A stretch of 64,000 nucleotides of DNA, taken from NCBI RefSeq assembly GCF_036699995.1, contig NZ_CP144906.1, positions 3,607,001-3,671,000 on the forward strand, read 5' to 3'. The position numbers and the translations under genes were made by a program. Source of the stretch: Clostridium beijerinckii (GTDB lineage Bacteria > Bacillota > Clostridia > Clostridiales > Clostridiaceae). Shown in pieces: positions 16,727 through 24,800 of this stretch; position 1 is the stretch's first letter, and every line of letters begins with the position of its first letter. The notes under the pieces were generated by a model. The model did not search any database. It saw only the letters and a list, made by a program, of their open reading frames with translations, and had not been told where the DNA came from.

Positions 16727-18160
16727 ATGATTAATAAGTTTCTTCTTGAAACTGTAATTTATCTTATTGAAATTATAAAGTATCTCATGACTTTGCTGGT
16801 TGGCAAAAACTTGCTTAAAAGCATTTCGGACGAACCTGTTAAGAAAGAATACCGAAAGCTTCAAGTAGATGATCAACCAATCTTTGATGTTCCCGAAAAA
16901 CTTAACTATAAGCTTCTAATAGCTGAATATGAGTTTAAGCACGGCAAAGAATTTGCTCCTGTGAAACCTCGCAAAAACAAAGCGTTAGCTCCTAAGGATG
17001 TTATCTGTCCTAAGTGTGGTGCTCCACATACCTATCTTTACGATAATAACGGAGGCCGAGGACAATATCTTTGCAAAGTCTGTGATACCACATTCAATCC
17101 TAAAAATTACTATCAGAAATCCATAGTGTTAAGATGTCCTCACTGCAGTAAAACACTTGAAAGAATCAAGGCGCGTAAGGATTTCTACGTTTATAAGTGT
17201 AAGAATGATAATTGCTCTTTTTACCAAAATAATCTTAAATCAATGACAAAATCTGAAAAACAAGATTTTAAGAAGAATCCTGGTAAGTTCAAAGTTAGAT
17301 ACATATTTAGAGATTTCACTTTTGACTTTAAGCCACTTTCTAAAGAAAGTCCGGTAAAATCAAAGGTTTCTCTTCCAAACATTATGATTTCTTCTTACAC
17401 CTTAGGACTCATTCTAACTTACTACGTTAACTACGGTTTATCTTCCAGAAAGACAGCTGCATTGCTTAAAGATATTCATGATATTAAAATATCTCATCAA
17501 GCAATTTTAAACTATGTTAATGCCGTTTCAATTGTAGTTAAGCCATTTATAGATAACTACGATTATAAACTTTCTGACTCTTTCTGCGGCGATGAAACCT
17601 ACATAAAAGTTAACGGTAAGTGGAACTATATTTTCTTCTTTTTTGATGCTGTTAAAAAGATTATTCTATCTTACAGAGTATCACCACATAGAGATACCGA
17701 AACGGCTGTAAAAGCCATCGATGATGTTCTAAGTAAGTTAAAAGAAATACCTGAAGATCTTAATCTTATAACTGATGGTAACCCTATATATCTTCTTGCA
17801 CAGCACTTCTTTGCAAGCCATAGTATAAAATTCGATGTTACTCAAGTTATAGGCTTAACCAATAAAGATGAAGTTTCAAAAGAATATAGGCCATTGAAGC
17901 AAATTATTGAACGTCTTAACCGAACCTTTAAAGGCAATTATAGAGCTACTACTGGCTTCGGAAGTCCTAACGGGTCGGTTGCATTTGTAACTATGTTTGT
18001 GGCATACTTTAACTTTCTAAGACCACATTCTGCCCTTGAAGGCAAAACTCCTGTAATCCTTGAAGAGTTAGAGTCAATGTCCAACATGCCTACTAGATGG
18101 TGCAAATTTATTGAACTATCTCAAGACTTTGTTCTAAATAACTGTACAATAACTGCCTAA
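16727..18160 (+). CDS. DDE transposase with N-terminal zinc ribbons (IS6/IS240-like catalytic domain)
   Basis: A 477-residue transposase. Residues 94-119 (CPKC...CKVC) and 137-163 (CPHC...CKNDNC) form two zinc-binding ribbons likely to bind DNA. Residues 219-265 look like a helix-turn-helix region (YGLSSRKTAALLKDIHDI). The catalytic core has D289 in GDETYIKVNGKWNYI, the HRD motif SPHRDTETA (319-327), D350 in ITDGNP and E395 in IIERLNRTFKG, ending with FNFLRPHSALEGKTP, an arrangement typical of the IS240/rve-type DDE fold. Start at 16727 follows AAAGGAGG. The length (IS6 enzymes are about 230 residues) and the double zinc ribbon set it apart. Apparently intact and probably active. Confidence 0.92.
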   Translation: MINKFLLETVIYLIEIIKYLMTLLVGKNLLKSISDEPVKKEYRKLQVDDQPIFDVPEKLNYKLLIAEYEFKHGKEFAPVKPRKNKALAPKDVICPKCGAPHTYLYDNNGGRGQYLCKVCDTTFNPKNYYQKSIVLRCPHCSKTLERIKARKDFYVYKCKNDNCSFYQNNLKSMTKSEKQDFKKNPGKFKVRYIFRDFTFDFKPLSKESPVKSKVSLPNIMISSYTLGLILTYYVNYGLSSRKTAALLKDIHDIKISHQAILNYVNAVSIVVKPFIDNYDYKLSDSFCGDETYIKVNGKWNYIFFFFDAVKKIILSYRVSPHRDTETAVKAIDDVLSKLKEIPEDLNLITDGNPIYLLAQHFFASHSIKFDVTQVIGLTNKDEVSKEYRPLKQIIERLNRTFKGNYRATTGFGSPNGSVAFVTMFVAYFNFLRPHSALEGKTPVILEELESMSNMPTRWCKFIELSQDFVLNNCTITA

Positions 18161-18183
18161 TGATCTAAAGCAGTTGGTGAAAC

Positions 18184-18313
18184 GCACCCTTGACACGCCC
18201 ACAAAGATAAATGGTAAAATATCTCAATAGGCGGGTCTATTAGTCATGTTCAAAATTATCATTCACCCGTCCTTAACTGCCTAAGACCATTTATCTTTAG
18301 GTGTGTCAAGGGC
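18184..18313. other. Large hairpin in the 3' untranslated part of the IS (copy 1)
   Basis: Arm ACCCTTGACACGCCC-ACAAAGATAAATGGT (18186-18215) pairs with ACCATTTATCTTT-AGGTGTGTCAAGGG (18286-18312), about 28 bp with few mismatches. An inner stem GGCGGGT / ACCCGTC lies in the loop. It sits between the transposase stop and the right end in both IS copies and may be a terminator, a block to read-through from outside, or a transposition signal. Confidence 0.7.
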
Positions 18314-18398
18314 AACTAGCAAACATAATTTAACATTAAATGGTAGTTGGATTGATTTTTCATATATTTTTTACACTACCCACAGAATACCATAATAC

Positions 18399-18428
18399 TT
18401 GAAACAAAAATGTAATCTATGTTACAAT
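18399..18428 (+). promoter_or_regulatory. Promoter and Crp/Fnr-type palindrome ahead of the Crp/Fnr gene
   Basis: TTGAAA (18399-18404), an 18-base spacer and TACAAT (18423-18428) make a good vegetative promoter. The palindrome TGTAATCTATGTTACA (18411-18426; TGTAA-N6-TTACA) lies over the spacer and -10 box, an arrangement expected for autorepression by a Crp/Fnr-type regulator, whose gene starts 23 bp further on. IS copy 1 is inserted 18 bp before the -35 box, so this promoter was spared. Confidence 0.65.
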
Positions 18429-18450
18429 CTCATAAAAGAAGGTGAAAAAT

Positions 18451-19098
18451 TTGGATAAAATAAAAATTCCAGAAGAATTATATTATTATTTTGAAAAAGT
18501 TGGAAAATCATTAACATATAATAAGAATGATATTATCTATATGCAAGATGATAACGCAACCCATTTATACTTAATAAAGGCTGGCCGAGTGAGAGTATAT
18601 TCTTCTTCAAAAGACGGTAGTGAAATTACAATAGAGATAGTTGAAAAAGGTAGAATATTTGGTGAATCATCTTTCATTCAAAGTTCAAAACAGCCTACTA
18701 CAGTAAGTGCAGTTAATGATGTTGAATTGATTTCTTGTTCATTAGAAGATCTATATCCTTACCTAACTCAATCAAAAGAATTGATGATTCTACTTTTTCA
18801 GTTACTTTCAAATACATGTAATCATCTTTCAAGTCTGCTTAACCAAGCTTACTTTTATAATCGTTATGAAAAGGTAGCTAATTTTTTGCTGCAACAGACA
18901 GCTGTTCCTAATAAAGATAAAAATATAAGCGAAGATTGCATTCCCTATTCTCATGAAGAAATTGCTTCTTGCATTGGCCTAAATAGAGTTACAACCACTA
19001 AGATACTAAACTACTTTAGCAAACTAGGATATATTAAACTAAAATATAAAAAAGTAATAATACTAGAAAGAGAAGCTTTAATTAAATATGTAGAGTAG
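18451..19098 (+). CDS. Crp/Fnr family transcriptional regulator
   Basis: A 215-residue regulator with an N-terminal cyclic-nucleotide-binding-type beta barrel (about 10-120; GRVRVYSSSKDGSEITIEIV, GRIFGESSFIQ) and a C-terminal winged helix (about 150-215; YSHEEIASCIGLNRVTTTKIL). The effector pocket lacks the full cAMP-type signature, and the N-terminal cysteine cluster of FNR is absent, so the signal is unknown. I choose TTG at 18451, as AAGGTG lies six bases upstream; a GTG at 18442 would overlap that site. The operator-like palindrome upstream suggests autoregulation. Confidence 0.85.
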   Translation: MDKIKIPEELYYYFEKVGKSLTYNKNDIIYMQDDNATHLYLIKAGRVRVYSSSKDGSEITIEIVEKGRIFGESSFIQSSKQPTTVSAVNDVELISCSLEDLYPYLTQSKELMILLFQLLSNTCNHLSSLLNQAYFYNRYEKVANFLLQQTAVPNKDKNISEDCIPYSHEEIASCIGLNRVTTTKILNYFSKLGYIKLKYKKVIILEREALIKYVE

Positions 19099-19120
19099 AA
19101 GGCTAGAATTATCTTAAAAA

Positions 19121-19203
19121 TAGGCTATGCTTTAATATAATGTTGAAATATAGCCTATAAAAATTATAAGTGGGATTTCCCACCTACAATACTTAATATA
19201 TAT
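19121..19203. repeat. Dispersed repeat unit (third copy of the right part of the 440-bp unit)
   Basis: The stretch GCTTTAATATAATGTTGAAA through TTTCCCACCTACAATACTTAATA matches 450-525 and 2786-2866. As at those two sites, it lies directly downstream of a minus-strand gene, here the GNAT gene at 19234. It may be the outer end of an IS1595-type element. Confidence 0.55.
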
Positions 19204-19233
19204 GAAAATTATGAAATATTTATATATATGTCT

Positions 19234-19779
19234 TTAAAGTGTAATTTTAAATATTTTTCCTTTCCTATGAAATAAATTATTATCACTATAACTTGAATAT
19301 TCTCCTACTTCTATACCCAAACGATTATACATAGAAAATACCTTGGGATGACTTGATTTTAAATAAATTGCTTTATAATGTTTAGATTTATAATATTGTA
19401 TTATGTTCTTCAACCACATTTCTCCATTTCCTCTGCCTTCTTGGGCTATATGAAAATAGTTGAATATCAAAATGTCTTTATCCTCTTCGTTTATCTGTAT
19501 AGGTTCTTTAAAAAACGTCTTATAATCAAGAATGCCACTACTAACAAGAGCAACACCTAAACATTTTTCGTCTTTCTTCATAATATGAAAATCCATATTC
19601 ATATTTTCATTGCTTTTTACATTCTCAATTAATTTACAACAATGATAAACTTCATTATAATCATCCCACTCATTTTCCGCTTTAAACAGTAAATTTTGTA
19701 TTATTGGTGCAAGATATTCGCTTTTAAATTCACTTGAAACTCCAAAATTAATACCATTAGTTTTGCTAATAATCTTCAT
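19234..19779 (-). CDS. GNAT-type N-acetyltransferase-like protein
   Basis: A 181-residue protein with an acetyl-CoA-binding pattern: IFNYFHIAQEGRGNGEMWLKN (about residues 102-122) is the beta4-alpha3 motif with R/QxxGxG/A character, and HYKAIYLKSSHPKVFSMYNRLGIEV (about 133-157) is the C-terminal GNAT segment. Substrate unknown. AAAGGAGG precedes the ATG at 19779. It is bounded by the repeat unit at 19121-19203 downstream and a transposase remnant at 19887-20123 upstream, which fits a passenger gene in a decayed IS1595-type element; such elements are known to carry acetyltransferase genes. Confidence 0.75.
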   Translation of the reverse strand: MKIISKTNGINFGVSSEFKSEYLAPIIQNLLFKAENEWDDYNEVYHCCKLIENVKSNENMNMDFHIMKKDEKCLGVALVSSGILDYKTFFKEPIQINEEDKDILIFNYFHIAQEGRGNGEMWLKNIIQYYKSKHYKAIYLKSSHPKVFSMYNRLGIEVGEYSSYSDNNLFHRKGKIFKITL

Positions 19780-19886
19780 TAACGAACCTCCTTTTTAAAT
19801 GATGCTCTTAATTAATTGCTATTGCTTACTTGATTATAGTTTTTTATAATACTTATTATAACATAACTTACAAAATACCACATATG

Positions 19887-20123
19887 CTATACATACATTG
19901 GCTTTCTATTTTTTAAATCTCTTACTTTGCAATATGAATGTGCTACATTACTTTGAACTATAAAGTTTTTAGCCTTTATTATCTCTTTATCTGCATCAAA
20001 TATTTGAAGCCATTTGAACCACTTAACATAGTTACTTAGGTATTTTGTTGCAACACCATTGAACCTGTTAATCCATTTTTTTAAATTGCCATGGAGAGCA
20101 TTAATAAGTTGAATATAAATCAA
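19887..20123 (-). pseudogene. IS1595/ISXO2-type transposase, C-terminal fragment
   Basis: A 78-codon open stretch reads INALHGNLKKWINRFNGVAT then KYLSNYVKWFKWLQ, the diagnostic C-terminal end of ISXO2-like (IS1595 family) DDE transposases. The catalytic N-terminal portion is absent. It is the best preserved of three such fragments in the window (others at 128-325 and about 2497-2650), all on the minus strand and all near small cargo-like genes. Confidence 0.75.
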
Positions 20124-20405
20124 CGTATCCCTTACCTAAAAATGTGCTTATACAATCAAGAAGATAATATCTTGATTAGTAACAATTGAAAATGGGCTAT
20201 GGACAATTTGAGAGTGGAATTTCCTTTAGAATCCTCCATTATTATTTTAAAGTATACTATTTCATATCTACCATGAAACAAAAAAAGAATGTAGTAGATT
20301 TGTTCTACACAAATCTAGCTACATACCCGAATATTGTGGTATATAGATTCTTTCATAATTACAAAACAATAAAAATCTAACTTACTATACTGTAAATGTA
20401 TAACA
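20124..20405. other. Intergenic; no gene recognised
   Basis: An A/T-rich gap next to the transposase remnant. AAGATAATATCTTGATTAG at about 20160 resembles AATCAAGATATTATCTTTT at about 32007 in inverted sense. Nothing else can be supported. Confidence 0.4.
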
Positions 20406-20783
20406 TTACTCCTTTCTCATGCCTGCAAATCTCTCATTCCACTCTTCGATCTCTATTCTTTTATACAAATTGTCATTCACATAAATTGCTACTTCATCAT
20501 GATTCGAATCTTCTATCTCTTCCTCAATAAAAAATGGCATCACTATAGGAATGCAATACTCCCCTTCTTCTTCAGACTTACGCCCCATTTTAATAAAAAG
20601 TTCTGCTACGCCTGGATCTTTTATATGCACAATATTGCCTGGATACGTACCAACTATTTTAACTTCATCACATGGCGTTGACATCTCACCTGTAACAAAT
20701 ATATAAATTATTCCGTCTCTTCTATATGCAGTAGCTTTTTCTAATGCCCTCATCATTGTTCTGTATGGACTTATATCAAACAT
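20406..20783 (-). CDS. Conserved-looking hypothetical protein
   Basis: A 125-residue soluble acidic protein if read from the ATG at 20783, which has GGAG seven bases upstream (an in-frame TTG at 20795 lies within that ribosome site). It opens MFDISPYRTMMRALEKATAY and continues with alternating beta-strand-like segments (DGIIYIFVTGEM, VAELFIKMGRKSEEEGEYCIP). No signal peptide, membrane segment or enzymatic motif was seen, and I do not recognise a family. It lies downstream of the ferritin-like gene on the same strand, but the hairpin at 20865-20900 separates them. Confidence 0.55.
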   Translation of the reverse strand: MFDISPYRTMMRALEKATAYRRDGIIYIFVTGEMSTPCDEVKIVGTYPGNIVHIKDPGVAELFIKMGRKSEEEGEYCIPIVMPFFIEEEIEDSNHDEVAIYVNDNLYKRIEIEEWNERFAGMRKE

Positions 20784-20864
20784 ATCTTTCTCCAAAGAAT
20801 TTATTAATAATTTATATTATGAATATGAATCTTAATAGGTACTTATCATGAATATTTCTTAATA

Positions 20865-20900
20865 AAATACCACAACATTCATGAGTGTTGCGGTATTAAA
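20865..20900 (-). terminator. Terminator of the ferritin-like gene
   Basis: AATACCACAACATTCATGAGTG.. folds back as AATACCACAACA-TTCATGAG-TGTTGCGGTATT with an adjoining A/T tract. It lies 7 bp after the stop codon of the gene at 20907. Confidence 0.7.
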
Positions 20901-20906
20901 AAATAT

Positions 20907-21695
20907 TTAAAGGTTATCTAAATCATTAAAATATCTGCTCATTTTGCTCATAGCTAATTTCTTTGAATCTCCTGATTTTCGCCACTCTTCAACCTGTTCC
21001 ATGGCTTCATTAGGATTCTTTCCTAAGCCAACAAGTACACCTGATAATATAAATTCTTGATACAAATGCTCAGAGTTAACCCCTTCTTTTGATTCTGTTA
21101 AAGCGCGATTAACTAGTGGCGAAATGTAGCTAACCCAATCATCTGGAGTAAGATCATTTGTGTTATCTATATTTTCTGTAATAACTGTGTCTTCTCTCAT
21201 TAAGCTTCTATTCATAGATTCATTATTTCCAATACTATTTAATGTAAATAGATAATTGTATTTTGAAGCATGCTTTAATTCGTCTGTAATTATATCAAAT
21301 AATACATCCCTGTAAACTCCTTCAGGAAGTCCTCTCCTAATAGCTCTATATCTTTCTACTGCTGCTAGCTCTCCAAATAAAGCTTTCTTGATACCTTCTA
21401 AATATGATTCAGGGACTTCAAAATCTTCTTCATCCTCCATTGTAGCATCCATATCACCTGTAAAATCTTCATAGATCCCTCTAAACAACATATTATGTCT
21501 TCGTTCATCATCTCTGATAGATGATATTATTTCTTTCTCTTCATTTGTTGGCGCTTCACTAATAAGATAATCATAAAACAATTCATCTTCTCTTTCTCCT
21601 TGAATTGCTTTTTTTGCCCCCTGAATTGCTATCTGTAATTGATCATCATTGTTCATCTGATCATTATTACTCATTTGATTATTATTGTTTTCCAT
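20907..21695 (-). CDS. Ferritin-like (diiron) domain protein
   Basis: A 262-residue protein with an Asn/Gln/Asp-rich start (about 1-20) and two helical pairs that carry ferritin-like ligands: GEREDELFYDYLISEA with IRDDERRHNMLF (ExxH-type), and ALFGELAAVERYRAIRR with ITDELKHASKYNYL (ExxH-type). This fits the rubrerythrin/ferritin-like superfamily, members of which act in oxidative defence or in spores. A C-terminal helical segment (about 180-262; ALTESKEGVNSEHLYQEFIL) is of unknown role. Starts with a weak ribosome site (AGGAGAATCAATAAT at some distance). Single gene with a terminator. Confidence 0.75.
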   Translation of the reverse strand: MENNNNQMSNNDQMNNDDQLQIAIQGAKKAIQGEREDELFYDYLISEAPTNEEKEIISSIRDDERRHNMLFRGIYEDFTGDMDATMEDEEDFEVPESYLEGIKKALFGELAAVERYRAIRRGLPEGVYRDVLFDIITDELKHASKYNYLFTLNSIGNNESMNRSLMREDTVITENIDNTNDLTPDDWVSYISPLVNRALTESKEGVNSEHLYQEFILSGVLVGLGKNPNEAMEQVEEWRKSGDSKKLAMSKMSRYFNDLDNL

Positions 21696-21973
21696 AAAAT
21701 ATTATTGATTCTCCTACAAATAATTAACTCACTTTCATTGTATTAATTTATAATTCATTTGTGCATTAAGATTAATAATTCCCTAGCTATGCCAATAATA
21801 TAAATTATCTCAATTCATGATACTTATCACCCACATTTCCTTGTTGTACTCGCAGTCAATAAAAGTTACTTTAAAAAACAAGATTTATATATAAACCTAT
21901 TTTGAAATATAATTCAGTTTAATATTATGGTATAATTTGGCTTACACAACTTGTATATTAGGAGTTATTATTT

Positions 21974-22417
21974 ATGAGAAATAAAAAGAAATTTTCAATA
22001 TTGCTTTTTTCAATTTTATTAATATTGGCTTTAGGAACAGGATATTACTTATATCATAAACCTGGAACTTTGAATAGTTTTTTATTAAATAATTATAACA
22101 AAGAAAATATTGAACAAATAGAGATTAGAAGTACACTTTCGAGACAAGATAGGTCAATTAAAGACAAGGATAAAATAACTGAAATTTTAGCTAATATTTC
22201 CAACATAAAATTAGTTCGACATTATGGTAGTACAGCAAATAAAACAAAGGGTTCTATTTATATTTTCATTTATGATAAAAGCAGGATTACTACCGAGATT
22301 ATCATACAGGGGAAAGAATATATTAATATTATCAATGACTATGATAACTCAAATAAAGAGTATAAAATCATTGATAATAGCTTAGATTTAGATTATATAA
22401 ATAGATTAATTTCATAA
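21974..22417 (+). CDS. Membrane-anchored extracytoplasmic protein, unknown
   Basis: A 147-residue protein with an N-terminal basic stretch and one membrane helix (KKFSILLFSILLILALGTGYYL, about residues 5-26) that may be an uncleaved signal anchor, followed by a small extracytoplasmic domain rich in beta-strand-like segments (GSIYIFIYDKSRITTEIIIQ). The start follows AGGAG by nine bases. I do not recognise a family. Downstream, a structured region with two nested hairpins (22433-22514) separates it from the convergent oxidoreductase gene. Confidence 0.6.
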   Translation: MRNKKKFSILLFSILLILALGTGYYLYHKPGTLNSFLLNNYNKENIEQIEIRSTLSRQDRSIKDKDKITEILANISNIKLVRHYGSTANKTKGSIYIFIYDKSRITTEIIIQGKEYINIINDYDNSNKEYKIIDNSLDLDYINRLIS

Positions 22418-22432
22418 AAAATCAGCATCATG

Positions 22433-22514
22433 CAGCAGCTGACTTATATTACTATCTGATAAAAAACCAGGCATACATTGGTCTAAGATTAGTATGCCTG
22501 ATACATAAGCTGCT
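22433..22514. terminator. Nested hairpin terminator region between convergent genes
   Basis: Outer arms GCAGCAGCTGACTTA and TAAGCTGCTG enclose an inner stem CAGGCATAC / GTATGCCTG. It lies between the 3' ends of the 147-aa gene and the oxidoreductase gene and could serve both. Confidence 0.55.
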
Positions 22515-22539
22515 GTGCTATCCTATTACAAAATTCAAA

Positions 22540-23541
22540 TTAACTTTCTGTTTCTGTAAAATCATCTACTGGGAATATTACTCCACCTTTATGCCTAGCA
22601 ATTGTTTGAACTTCACTAACTATCAAGCTATGGTCTAGCATTTTATAACATCTTTCTAAATCATTATTTTTGACAGCATCTGAAAATTCAATGAACTCAT
22701 TAACCATACGGTGCTCATAATTATTTTCATTTACTTCTGAGCTAGTTCCATCATTCATAAGCAATTCAAATCTCTTACAAACATTGGCTGGAGTGTCTTG
22801 ATATATGCAGCCTTTATCTCCTTGAATATTATTTGCTATAGGTGCCTTACAATCTTTTGCACCAACACAAACACATTTAAATTTTCCATAATCTAAGATT
22901 AATACACCTGATGTATCTATTCCCCTCTCAATATTTGGATAATACTCAACATTTTCTGGTTTACCAAATAAACCTACTACATAATGAATGTTATAAATAT
23001 TCAAATCCATCAATGCGCCACCAGAGAATTTAGGATCAAAAGCAGGCAATACCTTCCCCTCTTTAAAGCTGTTATATCTGCTAGAGTATTGAGAATAATT
23101 ACACTGAACAATCTTTATATTTCCTAAAGTTGGAAGCAGTTCTTTTATCTTTTTATAGTTTGGGAAATATTGATTAGTTATAGCCTCAAATAAGAATAAT
23201 TTCTTTTTCCTAGCTAAATCACTTAAAATTAATGATTCCTTATATGTTGATGTAAATGGCTTTTCAACTATAACATTTTTATCAGCATCCAATGCTTTTT
23301 TAGCAAATTCAAAATGTAAATTATTTGGTACACCAATATAAATTATATCTAAATCACTATTTAGTAGTTCATCATAATCACAAAAAACCTTCTTAATCCC
23401 ATACTTATCTTTCAATTCATTCAATGCATCTTCACTTCTTGGAGTTCCGCAAATAGCCTCTAATTCTATATCTTTCAAAAGATGACTAATTGAAAGAAAA
23501 TCCTTTACTATCATCCCAGCTCCAACAATTCCTAATTTCAT
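22540..23541 (-). CDS. Gfo/Idh/MocA family oxidoreductase
   Basis: A 333-residue NAD(P)-dependent oxidoreductase. The N-terminal Rossmann motif is KLGIVGAGMIVKDFLSI, and the family motif EKPFTST (about residue 92-98) carries the catalytic-type lysine. The C-terminal domain includes SGGALMDLNIYNIHYVVGLFG, which matches the dehydratase/dehydrogenase lobe. Substrates in this family are mostly sugars, inositols or related alcohols; none can be named here. AAGGGAGG precedes the ATG. It is a single-gene unit between a convergent gene and a divergent spacing region. Confidence 0.85.
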   Translation of the reverse strand: MKLGIVGAGMIVKDFLSISHLLKDIELEAICGTPRSEDALNELKDKYGIKKVFCDYDELLNSDLDIIYIGVPNNLHFEFAKKALDADKNVIVEKPFTSTYKESLILSDLARKKKLFLFEAITNQYFPNYKKIKELLPTLGNIKIVQCNYSQYSSRYNSFKEGKVLPAFDPKFSGGALMDLNIYNIHYVVGLFGKPENVEYYPNIERGIDTSGVLILDYGKFKCVCVGAKDCKAPIANNIQGDKGCIYQDTPANVCKRFELLMNDGTSSEVNENNYEHRMVNEFIEFSDAVKNNDLERCYKMLDHSLIVSEVQTIARHKGGVIFPVDDFTETES

Positions 23542-23794
23542 ATTAATTCCTCCCTTTTACTATTGATATCTCTTTAGTAACCTTATCATTAGATACCTAA
23601 TATGCTTAACTAAACTTAATTTTCTTTTTAGTTTTTGCTTATTTACTAAGATATATTTCCTCTAATAATTGACTTAAATTCCTTTATTCGTTAGATATCA
23701 TAGTTACTTTTAATAGCATTATAACCTATAAATTTAATTTAATCATCCCAAATCAAACCAATTAATAAAATTCAAAGTTATTATTTTCTTATCA

Positions 23795-24475
23795 TTATAG
23801 TATTTGAAGTAATTCCTTTAACGAATGTATTTCATAGTTTGGAGATATTGATGATTCATTTACTGTTCCCTCCTTGCAAAGCCAACAAGTATCAATTCCA
23901 GCGATATTTCCTCCCTTAATATCTGATGTGATAGAATCTCCAATAATTAATGTTTCTGCCTGATTGAACCCCTTAATATGATCCTTGACGTAGTTAAAAA
24001 ATTCAATTGCCGGCTTATTAGCACCTATATATTCTGATATAAAACAGTCTTTAAAGTACTGTGAAATTCCAGCACCATCTATTCTTGAATGCTGGGTCTT
24101 GGCAATTCCATTAGTGATAATATATAAAGTATACTTTTCATGCAGTTTACTCAAAACCTCATGGACATCTGGCATTAATTGCACTCCTTGATTTAAATAC
24201 GATCTATAGGTCTTCTCCCACTCTCCACCATCTATACTCTTCCCATACTTAGACATTAACTTAGAAAATCTTGTATTTAATACTTCATCTACTTTAATCT
24301 TCCCCAGTTCAATATCAGCCCACATGCCTTGATTCATTTTTTTATAAACTTCATACAATTCTTCTGAATATATTTCACCCTTATCTCTAATTAAACTCTT
24401 AAACGATTCTTCTTCATTTGCATCGAAATCAAGTAATGTATTATCAACATCAAATAACAACGTATGGTATTTCAT
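23795..24475 (-). CDS. HAD hydrolase, YjjG/YfnB-type nucleotidase
   Basis: A 226-residue haloacid-dehalogenase-fold phosphatase. Motif I is FDVDNTLLDFD (D9, D11), motif II ITNGIAKTQHSR, motif III lysine in GANKPAIEFF, motif IV GDSITSDIKGG. Length and the FDVDNTLLDF plus ITNG..QHSR pattern match YjjG-type nucleoside monophosphatases that clear non-canonical pyrimidine nucleotides. GGGAGCGG precedes the ATG at 24475. The start codon lies 22 bp from the edge of a family A hairpin element, so the element occupies the promoter side of the gene. Confidence 0.82.
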   Translation of the reverse strand: MKYHTLLFDVDNTLLDFDANEEESFKSLIRDKGEIYSEELYEVYKKMNQGMWADIELGKIKVDEVLNTRFSKLMSKYGKSIDGGEWEKTYRSYLNQGVQLMPDVHEVLSKLHEKYTLYIITNGIAKTQHSRIDGAGISQYFKDCFISEYIGANKPAIEFFNYVKDHIKGFNQAETLIIGDSITSDIKGGNIAGIDTCWLCKEGTVNESSISPNYEIHSLKELLQIL

Positions 24476-24497
24476 TTCATACCGCTCCCTTCCCTTT

Positions 24498-24800
24498 TAT
24501 AGATATCCAACTCTAAAACTGAATTTATGTAGTAACTTACCGAAATCATAAATATTTTGATTCCGAAAAGCTATGAAAATATCGCTGAAGGTTCTAAGCA
24601 GCAGGTTGTATCCACTTTAGCATGCTCCAACTTTCAGTTTGACAAGCTAAAATGGAACAACCTACAACTAAGAACCTTTAACAGCTCATTTTCAAATGTT
24701 TTCTCCACAAATATATTTATGATTTCTAGTGAAGATACAAACTTTAAATATCAGCAACTTTGTAAATATGTTCATCTAATTTGTAAATTGTTTATCTATA
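24498..24800 (+). repeat. Long-hairpin element, family A, copy 3 (compact reference copy)
   Basis: Ends TATAGATATCCAAC (24498) and TTGTTTATCTATA (24788-24800). Arms of about 85 bases: ATCATAAATATTTTGATTCC.. with GAAGGTTCTAAGCAGCAGG face ..CTAAGAACCTTTAACAGCTC and TATTTATGAT. The tip is only AACTTTCAGTTTGACAAG. Pairing is roughly 70-75 percent by eye. Because no extension is present, this copy shows the basic architecture best. Confidence 0.78.

Larger units (their letters stand above)
16577..18380 (+). mobile_element. Insertion sequence, 1804 bp, copy 1
   Basis: The element runs from GGTACTGTCAAAG to ACACTACC; the right end read inward is GGTAGTGTAAAAA, giving imperfect terminal inverted repeats (GGTA-TGT-AAA). 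It is flanked by a 7-bp target duplication CACAGAA (16570-16576 and 18381-18387). The copy at 37957-39760 has the same length and, as far as I can compare by eye, the same sequence. It carries one transposase gene and a large 3' hairpin. Target duplication of 7-8 bp and the DDE sequence suggest an IS6/IS240-like relative, though it is twice the usual IS6 length. Confidence 0.92.

Noticed and set aside
16628..16876. Minus-strand open frame at the left end of each IS (also 38008-38256)
   Set aside because: It overlaps the transposase start antisense, has no ribosome site, and exists only since the IS sequence is duplicated.
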